A DNA stretch of 64,000 bases, taken from Mucidula mucida (lineage: Eukaryota; Basidiomycota; Agaricomycetes; Agaricales; Physalacriaceae). The translations under genes were made by a program, and so were the position numbers. The notes beneath the pieces were generated by a model. The model was not told where the DNA came from and did no database searches. It worked only from the letters and a program-made list of their open reading frames with translations. Shown piece after piece: positions 34,319-46,000 of this stretch (the stretch's first letter is position 1; each line of letters starts with the position of its first letter). Location: contig JADNYV010000098.1 of NCBI GenBank assembly GCA_015501055.1, forward strand, positions 1 through 64,000, given 5' to 3'.

Positions 34319-34880
34319 TCAGCGAGCAGCGAGGTGCATGGAGGTAGTACGGACGATGGACTTGCGGAACAACTCGCGGTAATTTGTATCTGTCGCGTCG
34401 ATAAGATTGATACCAGACCCTGCAGCGCTCGACGTTCATGGTTCTTGTACCTTCCTTCCGCTTGCCGGCATCGATGAATACGGGCACAAAAATGTAGTAG
34501 AGATGATGGTAGGAAGCCAACATTCGTGGCCTGCGGATATTACTACCCTTATGGAATGCGCCGGTATTTGTTGACGACTGCGCAAGCTAAACCTTAGTGA
34601 GAAAGGGACTCGGATAAAGGCAAAGATCCACTTACTCGTTCAATGATGCCAAAGCTGCTCTCTTTTGAAAAGTGGCGCGAAGCTCCTCTGCTCGTCGGAT
34701 GTCCCACTCAATCTCGTTGAGAGTCATTCCCACTTGATGGACACGGCTCTGCGTTGTATATAGTGTGAACCAAATCACCGAAGCCGCCATAAGCCCGGCG
34801 ACGAAGCCAAGCAATGTTCCAAGGATTGGCGACTGCACTGACACAGAGAAGCTAAACAGATAGATATCGAGGAAAGGCAT
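34319..34880 (-). CDS. Small single-pass membrane protein
   Basis: Exon 1 (34880-34636) encodes MPFLDIYLFSFSVSVQSPI, then a membrane helix (LGTLLGFVAGLMAASVIWF) and a charged helix (LNEIEWDIRRAEELRATFQK), ending at a good donor GA/GTAAGT. One or two more exons follow. A likely C-terminus contains GINLIDATDTNYRELFRKS and MHLAAR, with stop at 34319-34321. The intermediate splice sites are not resolved. No known family. Confidence 0.45.
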
Positions 34881-36990
34881 GGTGGGTCTGTTCTAGCAGA
34901 GATGCCAATTTATATACCGGGGAAGCTTAGCTCTCTTCGTAGGATCGATGGGATCGATCCTTTCAGTTCAGAATAAGCGTTGAACATGAAGTTGAAGCGA
35001 TCATCTTTCGTGCCTCATAGCCGATTATCTCATCCTCAGAAGCACATCAGTCCGCCGCCCATGATGAGTATCAATGGATGCACTCACGTTCTCCCACTCT
35101 CCTTTCGAGTCACACTGAAGAACGAAGGCCAGTCATCATCAGCATAAGAGATCTGAAGCTGCGTGTACACCATCATCATCGCGCTGTAGCACCTACAGAT
35201 GGATGAGGGGCAGACTCGGACACCGACGAACCTTAACGCGATTGAGTAAAGACCATGAACAAGACTGAGACGCCACGCACCGCCTCCACTACCATGGCAA
35301 AGTATCCCACGAGAATAGAGTATGCTTTGGGTACATTCGCGAGAACCCACCTTGATTCGGCACTTCGGGATTTGTCGTACTTCCGAGGCATCAGAATTCA
35401 CAGCTTCAGACAGCCTTTAGCTGTTATCCAAAAACATTCCCGTGTTTCCATACGGTGCCGAGAATGTGTGTGTGCGTAGCGGGACTTTCGCGCTTTTGGC
35501 TCGGTGACACCCACTCCACCCCCGTCTTTCACACCTCAACGAGATGGGAGGGATATGAGCAACCACGCATGCTGCCTCGACCACTTCCATCTAATCGGCG
35601 TTCTCCAACCTCTTTCGTTTCTGTGCGTCACTGCACACCATCATGCGCGCGGCGGAAATGGGGGTTGACATCCTGGACGAAGCCATCAACACTGGGTCCT
35701 TTTAACGATTCTCGCCAAGCTGTACTAAGTCTAACGTGAAGAAAAGTGATTGAACATATCAATGGGAGCCCGTTCGATGACAATATCATAGATTCGAGTC
35801 GTAAATAAGATAGATGCCCATGCGAAAAACCCGAGCGTAAAAATATTGTCCGGCGCTTCGCCCCCAGTGACTACGGCGTCAGCCTGAGGAAGGCGAGAAG
35901 GATGTCGATGTACACTTCCGCGTCCTTAGTCTCCATCAAATGATCTCTTTATAGTCTACTGACGTTCCCACATATCATGACGTGCAGTTCGTGCTGGGGG
36001 ACCACTTGACCGAGCCGAGTGTATCGGCACCCTCTCTTACGCCTTTGCAGCTCTAACAGCTCTAAGCCATATGCATGAGCACTCCTTATAAGTTCCAGAT
36101 GTTGCTTATGGCGGGGTCGCCATCAGTCTAAGAAGGCAATAAGATCTGATTGCTCTGATTGCTACGGGTGGTCGTGGACGACAAGGAGAGGCATAACGCG
36201 CAAGCCAAGGCCGTGGTTCGAGACAAGGAAGAGGTTTGGTGCGCACGGGGGAGCGCATAACCCGAGTCTTCGACAATCACCCGACATCACCGTCTCCAAG
36301 GCGGGCTCCGTGTGAAACACAGCGCAATACCTGGGCGTTCTGACAGTCAAAGATGATTGAAGCTAGAGGCCATATCGGCCGCTCGTGACGACATTGGCCA
36401 GCACGCAAGAAAAGGGGAGCGGTGTGTGAGATTTCCTAAGCTGGGACGGAGAAATTGGATTGTGGTGGCAGAGCTTCTTTAAGCAGAGCACGACCAGGGG
36501 CACCGACGCGTCACACTGTGGCGGGATTACATGGAGAATCAAGTCTTAGGATCTACGACAGGGAAGAGAGTAAGTCCCAGACCCGAGCTGGAAAGCCGGT
36601 AAATCACCTTGTGCGCCTTCTCGTTCCAGAGAATGCGCAGGTGATATGGTAGAAAGCGCTTATGGGGGACAGCTGGGTAGCGCGAGCGATGACGACACCC
36701 AGCAGGTCGACGAGAGCAAGAATTCAACTCGGCATGCAGTCGTAGATGGCACGTCAGACGGCACTCAAGCCTGCAGGGTGGCAGGAGGCAAGGTGCAAAA
36801 AAACGTTGTGTGTGTTTGGCAAGCGACTTTGCATCACCCACAACGTTCTTTCGGAGACATTCCGGAGAATCGGAGTGAAAACAGATTTGATTAAATAATT
36901 AGACTGCGCGAATTCGTTGAAGTGTTGCGTTGAAAGGACTCCACTTTGTCATTATTTCGAGATTCTTAATCTATTATGCATATCCTGAAA
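34881..36990. other. 2.1 kb intergenic region
   Basis: Several short open frames on both strands have no motif, no signal peptide and no convincing splice pattern. I see no gene, transposon or RNA here. Confidence 0.4.
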
Positions 36991-38216
36991 TCACGGAGCG
37001 ATAAACAGGCTAGCCTTTCGAATTGCGGCCACAGCGTCCTTGTTCAGCTCACGAACAACATCCTAAATATATCAATTAAGACTAATGGTTCACGTGCTGG
37101 GATGGTCGACTTACCTCCGTAAACTGAATCTCAGAGCTCAATCCCACACCTGCCCCAGCCCATATCGTCGTCCTCGACATATCGCCTTTACTTCCCTCGG
37201 CATTGGCCAACCTCGTAGGAAGATCCAACCCTTTCTTCACGTCGTCAATAATCCCATTGGCAATACCCCTGCCATCCGTCCATTCTGGCCAACCTACGGT
37301 ATTGTTCACCTCATCGAAGGCTGTGCTTCTGGCAGTCGAGAGAAGGTCCGCCTTGATGAGGGCATCTTTCTTGGCTTGAGGGTACCCTGACTCGTGTGTC
37401 ATGAGGAATCGAGTGCCTAGAGCAGCGCCATCTGCGCCAAGCGTAAGGTTGGAGGCGATTTGAGCGCCTGTGGCGATGCCACCTGCAGCTACGATGATGG
37501 GTCCATCGTCTGGGAGAGCCTTGACTACAGCGGTAAGAAGCTGGTTTAAAGGTGGTGCTGTGGCGGAACCGTGTCCTCCAGCTTCATTTCCTGTGTAAAA
37601 AATGAGGATCAAGGACGAAGTGCCTCTCGAAGATACGAACCTTGGACTACGAGGACATCAGCGTGCAATTCATTCGCCGCGTGTAAAGCCTCTTCTACCG
37701 AGTTAACGAGAATGAAAATGAGAGTCTTTGGCGCCTGGTCGCGAATCTGCTTGACATATCTACCGTTGTCGTTTCCAAAAGCAAGCCAAATCGCTTTAAC
37801 ATGCTCGTTGAGGACAGCAGTTACTCGAGGATCTGGACCCTCGGGGGTATTCTTTTCGATAATCCAAGTAATAAAGCCGACACCGACAGGTAGCGGCGCT
37901 TCAGCACTCAAATTCAAGTTGGAGCGAATGGTGCGCAGAGTATCAGTCAGTTGATCAGGGGGTAAGGGACCTGCAGCGTAGTCTTAGCTGTCAGGTTTAA
38001 GGATATTAATGGAGGGACATACCAGCGCCGACAAACCCAAATGCGCCACAAGACGTGACCTTGGATATAAGCCCAGGTTGAGATACATTTGCCATCGGCG
38101 GTAAGACGATAGGTGTCTGGATGTCTGGTCGTTTTTCAACAATCAACAAAGATCACACTTAAAGGGTGGGTATGCATACTCAGCAAACGCGTCAGTCGGG
38201 TTGATAGGGAGGCCAT
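36991..38216 (-). CDS. Nitronate monooxygenase (NMO) 2
   Basis: Second FMN-dependent nitronate monooxygenase. Exons: 38216-38180, 38124-38023, 37970-37641, 37590-37115 and 37062-36991, all in frame, 338 residues. The start MASLSTRLTRLL joins to NIQTPIVLPPMANVS, the conserved first strand. Next are TSCGAFGFVGAG, VGVGFITWIIEKN, NEAGGHGSATAPPLNQLL (catalytic His region), IVAAGGIATGAQIASNL and GADGAALGTRFLMTHE for FMN phosphate binding, and a C-terminus with DVVRELNKDA. The tiny first exon was chosen because only that frame joins the conserved strand. Its last two exons have the same sizes as in NMO 1. No sign of decay. Confidence 0.88.
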
Positions 38217-39881
38217 TGTCGTTGTAGGGTAAATCTGGGGTAAGTGGCATTTCGCAGGCCTTAATATACCACGCGATGATCGTTAAATCCGATGAAAGCC
38301 GATCATGTGTCAGCATCCACGCCGAGAACGGCAGGGCTCTGTACTGTAATGTGGCGCACATGATTGGTTGAAGATGAGCTGCCCCTATCCATTCGAGGCA
38401 CGGTTCAGCTGAGGTGCCACGGTAAAAGAGTTTTCAATGATCTAATGTTGTCCAGTCGCAACTTAGGCGATGACAAAACAGACTGGTTCGCCATTTAAAG
38501 GCTTATAGCGGCGACGGTGGGTGCAATTAAAGATGGCCTGGTCGTTGTGAAGGATGCGACGAGAAGATAACTATCGGCATTGTCAGAGGGAAGAAGATGG
38601 AGAGTGTCGAGTCTGGATTAAGAGGAGGAAGCGTGCAGCGCGAATGCGACTAGTATAACCTTTGTAAGGTGATATCTGGAAAGGCCATAATGCTCATTTC
38701 ACGTAATAAATCAACGCTCACAGTGTTCATTGTAACAACGTTTTGCTCAACCACTGTAGACGGAGCGGCTACAGCAGGCTAAACGCTCTTTTGCCTGAAC
38801 ATAAAATGCACACGCACACACAAGTCCGCACGCCCCCGTGCAGCTGGAACCGCGGCGCGAAGGAGGATCACCAAGAACTCGAGATCATCACAGGGCTCCT
38901 GACGTGGCGTCCTCGGCGCAGGACAAGAGACAGGTTACATGACCACCCTAGACCCTAAACTGTAAGTCGACAAGTAGCCTCGAAGCAAACAGATAGTGTA
39001 GTTCTTCGCCTATCCGCCGCGATGTAGCATGGCGAGCAGGAGCCACTAGACTTTTTGAAACAACGGCATTGTGTCGATTTCTCGTGACCATGAACAATTG
39101 AAACCCGACAAAGGCGGAGACCGGAAGATGGTTTAAAGTACAAGAAGCGCAGATTTCCTGGATGGAGGAAGCAAGACGGAGAATCAAAAAGACCAGAAAT
39201 AGACAGTCGCAGTAAATTAGACGATGATGGTCCATGGAAGCGACGCCGAGATAGAAGTCTTCCGTTAAAGGATGTGGACGTCCAAGCCTCCCCAGCCAAA
39301 AAATTCGTAGAGGGCTGCCATACAATCCCATCAAGGCATAGCACGAGAAGAATGTCTTTGATGGTCTTTGCGCAACTCATCGTCGAAGAAGAAAAAAATT
39401 CAAGAAAGGGTCGGCGTGATCTACACCACGTGATGATCGTTTCTGAAAGTTTCACGTTTGTTTCCAACCATCATCAACGAATTGCTCCTCTAGGACTCGT
39501 TCACGCCGGCATGCATTTTTTTCCCTCCTTCGAAATCGCATCAGTCACGTATTCGCTCCACGGGTAGCGTACCGTAACTGGAGCCTCACCCCGTCTGGTA
39601 TTTATCTTCGGTGCATTCAAGGATTTCTGGAGATATCACGGTCTGAAACTTCTTTGGGATCTCTGTCTGGAATTTGGGCGTATGTTTTTGGACATTGTTC
39701 TCCTCGTGCACGGCGGATGTTTGGCGATATATGGACATTCACGAAAACATGTGAGGTGCTTGTCCGTGGGCTCTGGACGTTTCATGCCTACCTGTGGTTA
39801 TTCTCTGGGGGATATTTAACGCGTACTGGGATGGCTGAATTCCTCATTCTCACTGAGATTTCACTGCTACACATCTGAAAG
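38217..39881. other. 1.7 kb intergenic region
   Basis: Divergent promoter space between NMO 2 and the thaumatin-like gene. A 170-codon open frame on the minus strand (39467-38955) overlaps an equally long one in another frame. Neither has a recognised motif, so no gene is called. Confidence 0.4.
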
Positions 39882-40586
39882 ATGAAAACCTTCGCCATCC
39901 TCGCTGCACTCGTCGCGTCTGCTTCGGCTTTCACGATCAACTTCCAGAACAGCTGTTCATACAGTAGTCTATTTTGCTTTCAGTCTCCCGATGATTACTG
40001 ATGAATGTATTTCGCAGCTGTGTGGGCCGCCATCGGGAAGGCGTACAACGGACAGGTTGATACGTCGCTCTCGTATGGTGTTGCTCTGGCGCCTGGCGCC
40101 TCCAAGTCTTATGGAATAGACGACAACGCACTTGTACGACCTCTTCCCTTCTCCTTTATGCCCCTCACTTATGACATTGGGTATCTAGGGTGTTCGCGCT
40201 TGGGGACGCACCGGCTGTAACGCTAGTGGCGCGAACTGTGCTACCGGCGCATGCAATGGCGGTACGCCCTAAACTTTCATCTCTACAATTCACGCTCATA
40301 CATCATAGGTCTTGTCTGCAACGACGCCGGCATCACGTCCCACGCGATCCTCTCCGAATACGGATACGGGGACTTTGGCCAGTGGGGTGGGAAGCGCACC
40401 GCCTGGGACCTCAGCTACGTGGACGGGACCATCAACATCCCTACGACGCTGACGTCGTCCGATGGGCAAAGCGTCAAGTGCACTCCATCGTCGTGCCCTG
40501 ATGATCAGGCGTACCGCTATGACACGGATTACGCGGCGGATAGGAACTCGCCTCTGGGAGCGACGTATACGCACAAGTTTTGTTGA
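39882..40586 (+). CDS. Thaumatin-like secreted protein
   Basis: Four exons: 39882-39963, 40018-40133, 40189-40261 and 40309-40586, all in frame, 182 residues. The signal peptide is MKTFAILAALVASASA, and the mature protein starts FTINFQNSC. Small-type thaumatin features follow: VWAAIGKAYNGQ, GVALAPGASKSY, VRAWGRTGCN, CATGACNGG, CND, HAILSEYGYGDFGQW, WDLSYVDGTINIPTTL (the xDxSLVDGxNxP block), and CTPSSCPDDQAY, ending KFC. Thaumatin-like proteins of this size in fungi are secreted and often bind or cut beta-glucan, but activity cannot be read from the sequence. Three decayed relatives lie downstream. Confidence 0.85.
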
Positions 40587-40899
40587 GGGGCTACGGCAGC
40601 ATTGTTGTTCATCTCAGAAGTCTTGCCGACTGATGTCCAAGATAATAGGGCCACTTAAAACAGACTCAAGTGATAACTTCTTTGCGCTTTACATCGTGAC
40701 CGTAATATGATCCTAGGATATCAACTCGTATGTCTTCCGTTACCGTTGCGATGTCCTTCTCTTCTTGGGCTTCGACTCTTCGACACAGCTTTCTTTTCAT
40801 CTACTCCACATCTTGAGCAACCTAAGATCCGTCTCGCTCATGATATCTTTGGTTCTCATCCCCGCGTCAGCTGGAGACAAACTATGACGGTAAGTGGCG

Positions 40900-41740
40900 G
40901 CGTGCATGACTAACCACAGTCACTGTCAACTGACAGCTTTGTGTTGATGAGAGGGAACTCAACGGCGACGTGTTGTTTTGGTTTGAGGAAAAAGAGTCTA
41001 CCTTTCAACCAAAAAGCTGCATTGTGTGTTATAATTAGCCCTGTACCGTCGCGAACCTCCTCTGCGGAGGATACACTGGCAGCCGCACACCACACCTATT
41101 TACGGTTTGGCGCGTCCAGTGATTCGAGCTGGCGGCTGTGACGCGGGCGGCGCTGATTGCGCTACGAGTCCTTTTCGTTCTTTCGTTTTCCTCTACCCGT
41201 ATGTAACGATGCCAGCATCACATCCCACGCCCTTGTCTGGTGCTTTGACATGGGTCTCCAAATGAGTCAACCAAAGAGATGACACTACACGAAGAGGCGA
41301 AGTTAAACGTGGACATGAAGACGCGGTGGCTGTGCCAGAAATCAAACTGTTTTCAATCCGGTTTATTCTCAGGCTGCCATTGAACTCGTTCAAATGCCCC
41401 ATGAAGTGGTAATGCTGTGGATTGGTGTCTGCGCCACATGTGTGGGTATCAACACAGCAAAAAAAAAGGCTGTTCGCTCATCATATTGGATACCAGGGAT
41501 CGAACCCCGAACTAGCGCGCACAGGAGAGGCGCTAATGTTGACCGTTGTACCATATCCGATATGTGCAGATACTCAAAGGCTTATGAGTACCTCAAACTC
41601 AACGATCAACATTCCGGCGACAATGACGTTGTCCGAGTAGAGCACTCCGGCATTGTGCCCTGATGATCAGGCGTACATGACACGGATTATGCAGTGGATA
41701 GGACTAGTTGCGACATACGCCACACAAGCTTTGTTAAGAG
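40900..41740 (+). pseudogene. Thaumatin-like pseudogene 1, with tRNA relic inside
   Basis: Scattered remains in the order of the intact gene: a GCDAGGADCATS-like stretch near 41137-41168, NDASITSHAL near 41206-41236, and STINIPATMTLSE near 41592-41640, followed by a CPDDQAY match at about 41657-41680 and a C-terminal AxxATYA region. Frames change and stops intervene. A tRNA-Glu relic on the minus strand (41485-41560) sits before the last exon part. Confidence 0.6.
41485..41560 (-). tRNA. tRNA-Glu relic (pseudo-tRNA)
   Basis: Degenerate relative of the tRNA-Glu gene at 43120-43212. It keeps the 5' arm, the AGCGC/GCGCT anticodon stem and a GGGTTCGATCC T-loop block. Mismatches lie in the acceptor stem (TCGGATA with TATCCAA) and the T stem (CGGGG with CCTGG), and most of the intron is missing. 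Eight T residues follow about 20 nt downstream of its 3' end. Confidence 0.65.
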
Positions 41741-42201
41741 TGAAGGAATCTCTCACTCGAGTACTTTCTCAAGTAGCACTCGATAATATCGGCAGTCAGA
41801 CAGCCTAACTTTGTCAAGCGCCAGAGGGGATTGCACTCCCACTTGATGCAGTTGCAGAGCTTACAGTTGACGAACTGACCGTGCCTAGTAAACAACTGAG
41901 AGGAGATGAAGCCGCAGATTCGCGTGAGAAACATACTACTATCAGCGATAGTGATGATATCACTGGAAGCGGTATTACCAGTGGGATCCTGAACCGTGAA
42001 GATTACGCGAGTGCCTGTCAGCGATATGTAAGTTAGGCATTGGGCAAGCAAGGAAACGCACCGGGTGAGAGAAAACTTGGAATGTAGGTCACCGAATACT
42101 AAATAGCCATCTATAGGCCCAACGGTATCGAGGGGTATGGAGGTAGGGGACTGTGCTGGAACAACACTGAATGAAGATGTTATATGGCGGACATATGGCA
42201 A
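41734..42201 (-). pseudogene. Remnant of a secreted surface-type protein
   Basis: An exon-like stretch reads VGPIDGYLVFGDLHSKFSLT, then after a likely GTGCGT-AG intron GTRVIFTVQDPTGNTASSDI followed by ITIADSS. This resembles the W/G-rich extracellular domain common in Ser-rich GPI-type fungal proteins (GTxVxFxVxDxTGxxxxS). The upstream and downstream exons expected for such proteins are absent or unreadable, so it is called a remnant. Confidence 0.35.
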
Positions 42202-42599
42202 AGAACGTGAGTGTGTACGTCTAGAGAAACAGAATTGGGTGACAGGTCAGCAGAAACGACTCAGCGATACTCACGAGCATGAATGGCGCTAGGAGAAGAC
42301 AAAGTAACTCAGATTGGACTGGTATCGAAGTTGGAAAGTGCGTACGAATTCCAGCTGAGAATGTAATAACAGTCGGCTGCCCAAAGACGACGGAAGTACT
42401 GCATCAGGTGGTCAGTCACTAGTACCAGTGAGGGAGGGAAAGGAAACTTGCGGGACGTTAATGAAGATAGCATCCACCAAAATCCCAGGAATGATGACGA
42501 CGAAGGATATCCACTTGAAGAAGGACAAGAACATTGTCTTGAAAAAGTACAAGGAGAAAAGAAGAAATGTCTCAGTCAGAATCCGGTTTGGCCTTTTAA

Positions 42600-43060
42600 G
42601 GCTCCAATTCATGCATTGCGTGTACGGTCTGCTCTGATTTACCTCGCGTGCGGAGGCTGCACTGGTAGCGCCACGCCACACAGCAACTCGTTTAATACAA
42701 GTCTGGATCAATTGTGCTCCACGGCGCATGAATGCGAGCGCTGTTTCAGGCGGTGACCAATCCCGTGGTGACGGAAAGATACGAAAATGGTCGTACGGTT
42801 GGCAAAGTAAAACAAACAATGGAAAAGGTCGCATATTTAGGACACGTTCCAGTAATTGTATGCATGCAAGCACGCGTGCAATCTCAGCCTTCCTCGGATG
42901 GAGGTGACCCGATAGTGCTGGAACATTCGGATTTCGTGGAAGGTCGTATGTTGCACTGGCTGTCTGCGTTACATCAGTCCTTTTGTAATCTCAGGGCTCA
43001 CTGCTTCGTTCAACGCAAGCTCATACAATGACACAAGCCGAACAAGTGACCGCTTACAGT
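42600..43060 (+). pseudogene. Very decayed thaumatin-like gene region
   Basis: A block with CCTCGCGTGCGGAGGCTGCA near 42640-42660 and the following 50 bp resembles the block near 41056-41100 in thaumatin-like pseudogene 1 (CCTCTGCGGAGGATACACTG). No readable protein remains. It is called only because of this shared block and its place between related pseudogenes. Confidence 0.3.
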
Positions 43061-43119
43061 CATGTACAATAAAATTGAGGGTATAACCAAAAGTAAAATA
43101 TACCAGATGAAGGGCCCCA

Positions 43120-43212
43120 TTCGGATACGGGGAATCGAACCCCGAGCTAGCGCGCAGAAAGAAGCGATCCCGTCATGAGAGGCGCTAATGTTAGCCGTTA
43201 CACCATATCCGA
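43120..43212 (-). tRNA. tRNA-Glu(CTC) with 21-nt intron
   Basis: Folds completely: acceptor TCGGATA/TATCCGA; D stem GTGT/ACAT with an AACGGCTA loop; anticodon stem AGCGC/GCGCT; loop CTCTCA-C with anticodon CTC at 34-36; variable AGCT; T stem CGGGG/CCCCG with loop TTCGATT; discriminator A. A 21-nt intron (TGACGGGATCGCTTCTTTCTG) lies one base 3' of the anticodon, the canonical 37/38 position. Internal A and B boxes are intact. Confidence 0.93.
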
Positions 43213-43460
43213 GTTGTGTTTCAATTTTCGTAGCTCATAAACTCCTTGAACACGCGTCGTTCTCCCCCAACTTTTCCCTCACCGTCAATGTGATTTGTTC
43301 CATTCCTGGGGTACGACCATCGACTGTATAGTGTAGTAAAATGGTATCATTCACGGTGGAGGATTCAGAGATTGCTAATATAAACACTGGCTAGGCATGA
43401 ACACAGGAGTGATTGTTCCTTGAGGCTGAATTCAAGAAACCCTTGCTCTCCACTACTTAC

Positions 43461-43708
43461 AATGAAAGTCTTCGCTATCATCGCTGTGATCATCGCCTGC
43501 GGCATTCACGCTCAAGTTCCAGAACGACTGTTTGTATAGTACGTCACGGTTTTGGCTCTGTTCTTACCTGTCAACGTAAAGGCCTTCGCAGCTGTTGGAA
43601 AGGCTAGCAGTAGATCGTTCGTTAAGTGCCAGGAGGCGGAAGCCGACCCGTCGCTCTTACATGGTGTAGAGCTGGCGCCTGGAGGCTCCGAATCCTACTA
43701 TGAGATAG
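43461..43708 (+). pseudogene. Thaumatin-like pseudogene 2, cut by LTR
   Basis: Starts with MKVFAIIAVIIAC, a signal peptide like that of the gene at 39882. One base is out of frame before the AFTLKFQNDC match, and a GTACGTCA donor follows. The exon 2 relic keeps a CTGGCGCCTGGAGGCTCC (LAPGGS) match. It ends abruptly at 43708, where the Gypsy LTR begins. Confidence 0.7.
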
Positions 43709-44236
43709 TGTTAGCGACTGACTAAGCCACGAGACTCAACCAGGTACCACAGCAAGAACTTAGGGAGAAAGCGTTCACGTTCGTAAGACTAGGCTAGGCC
43801 AGGTGTATAAACGAGATCGGAACTAAAGTACAATGATACTACACTACTGCTTATATACTAGTAAGTCTGTGTTTGAAGCTCCTTGTCCATACGCGTTTCC
43901 ACTAGGGATGCTCCACGCCCTTGACCCAGTGTTGTATGCTACTAGTCCGTGAAACCATTAAATACGAGTGGTGACTGCATGTAAGTAATAATACTGAAAC
44001 GACCATGTGTGCTACGAGTGTCGGCGGTGTGTATACAATAGGGAGTCCATGAGGTATCGGCATGTATGATGTCATCCATGTGTTGGGTGTGTGTCCGTCA
44101 TGAGTACGGCTTCGGTAATGAAAAGGAGTATGATCGGTGACGAAACAGATGATGAAACAGTCCGTTGGTTGATAAGACAAGGCCCCGATAAGATATGAGA
44201 AGATGTGAAAGTGTGAAAATATGGTCATTCATAACA
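43709..44236 (-). repeat. LTR (3' LTR of the element)
   Basis: 528 bp, starts TG and ends CA on either strand. Matches 49671-50199 along its whole length with scattered substitutions and small indels. Confidence 0.92.
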
Positions 44237-44249
44237 TCACCCCCTCCTT
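44237..44249 (-). other. Polypurine tract
   Basis: On the minus strand AAGGAGGGGGTGA directly abuts the 3' LTR, the expected plus-strand primer site. It overlaps the stop codon of the integrase frame. Confidence 0.8.
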
Positions 44250-45684
44250 AAGGCGCAAATTCCATTCTGCGCCAGATTTGCTCCATGAGAGCCGCAGAGG
44301 GTAACGTGACATCAATAGGTTCGGTGTCAGGCGGTGGCATGGGTCGGAATAGGTGTGATGGAAATTGCGACATGGGGACTTCGATGCGAGCAAGCGCAGG
44401 TGGCTTCGGCTTTTTCGGGTACTGCTGGTGAAAGTCGCGAATGGCTTCGTCGGCATTCTTGAGATTGCATGCCGGTTCCCATGTCTGTTTGTGTGTGCCA
44501 TAACCCTTCCAGTGAACCTTGTATTGAAAACCCCCGCGGTACTTCCGGGAATTCACCACTTTCTCAACCTCCCATTCCGGTTCGGCTCCTTCCAGCACAG
44601 GTGGTGGACGCGTGTCTCGGGGTTGCGTCGGAAATTGCGGCTCGTGGTAAGGCGTCAACAGAGCCTCATTGAACACGGGATGAATGCTTTTCCACGTGTG
44701 AGGAATCTGGAGCTTGTAAGAGCTCGTCCCGACTTTCTTGATCACTTTGAACGGCCCGAAGCGTTTGTCATCGAGCTTCTTCATTGGTCGGTCCGTGCTG
44801 AGATTCGTCCCCTCCAGCCATACCTTGTCGCCTTCCTTGTACTCTACTGCCTCTGTCCGCTTCCTGTCATAAAACCGTTTCATGTCTTCTTTTGCCATCT
44901 TCAATGCTGACCCCACTTCGTCCCATGTCTTCCTCATGCCGTCGGCAAACTCCTGCGCAGTCTCATTTCTCGATGCCGTTTTTGGAGCGGTGCCTTTGTA
45001 GGGATGTCTGCCCATGTCTGCGAAGAACGGAGTGACTTTGGTCGCCGAGTGAACTCGATCGTTGTAAACGAATTCAGCAGAGGGTAACCATTCGTGCCAG
45101 TCGTTCTGATGGTAGTTGACGAATAACCGTAAGAAATGTTCTATCTCTTGGTTCAGCCGTTCCGTCTGCCCATTTGCCTGTGGATGGTACGCCGTCGTGA
45201 AGTTCCCTTCAATGCCCAACAGCCGGTATAACTCCTTCATGAAACGCGAGTGGTATTGCGGACCTCGATCGTGTATCATCTGTCGCGGCAATCCATGTAT
45301 GGGGAAGATTCGATGCGGTAAATACGAGCCATGCCTTCTGACGTCAGGGTGGTGTGTGTTGGTATAATGCGTAACCGCTTTGTGAAATGGTCCACAAATG
45401 TGCTGATCGCATTGTATCCTCCCGACTCCGGCAACTCGCCGATCATGTCCGTCCCAACTTTCTCCCATGGTTCGCTTGGTACGTCTATAGGATGGAGGGG
45501 TGCAGCCGGTTTGTGCGATGTGACTTTGTAACTTGGCATTTTTGACACCCTTCCACGTATTCGCGGACGTCTCGGCTATTCCTGGCCACCAATAGGTGCG
45601 TGTGATCAACTCGAGAGTCTTGTACCGTCCCGGATGCCCTGCAAGCTGTGCATCATGATGCATTCCAATAACTTTTCCCCGCAA
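44248..45684 (-). pseudogene. Integrase and chromodomain part of pol
   Basis: 478-codon frame with an HHCC-type start (HHDAQLAGHPGRYKTLELIT), then a stretch where the correct reading lies in another frame (GTDMIGELPES and ISTFVDHFTKR in 45276-45548), showing two compensating shifts. It then returns to the first frame: DRGPQYHSRFMKELYRLLGI, TAYHPQANGQTERLNQEIE (catalytic E), WHEWLPSAEFVYND and KVWLEGTNL. The chromodomain is WEVEKVVNSRKYRGGFQYKV followed by HWKGYGTHKQTWEPACNL. Not active as it stands. Confidence 0.85.
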
Positions 45685-46000
45685 TTCCTTGTCCTTCGGT
45701 ATGTAAATACGATCTTTCCATATAATAAGTCCGTTTTCCTTCTCTTCCCATCCTTTTTCTTTGTTTTCTAATGCTTTTTGTAGTATCTGTCTTGTTTCCT
45801 TTTCTTTGTTTGATTTTGTTAAGTAATTCGTCCTCCGGTGTAGCTACTGTATGTAAAGAAAATTGAATTTGTGATATAAAAAACTCCGGTTTTAGTAAAA
45901 CAACGTTTTTCGTTATCTTTTTCCCCCTTCTCAAGGCCTGTCATCCTTGACAAGGCATCAGCTTTTCCCATTGTCTGCCGGCTTGTGAATCATCTGTATA

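Noticed and set aside
35084..36894. Several 60-105 codon open frames
   Set aside because: Scattered on both strands without conserved motifs or splice signals; typical of chance frames at this GC content.
38955..39467. 170-codon minus-strand open frame
   Set aside because: Two frames over the same stretch are equally long, and neither has recognisable features.
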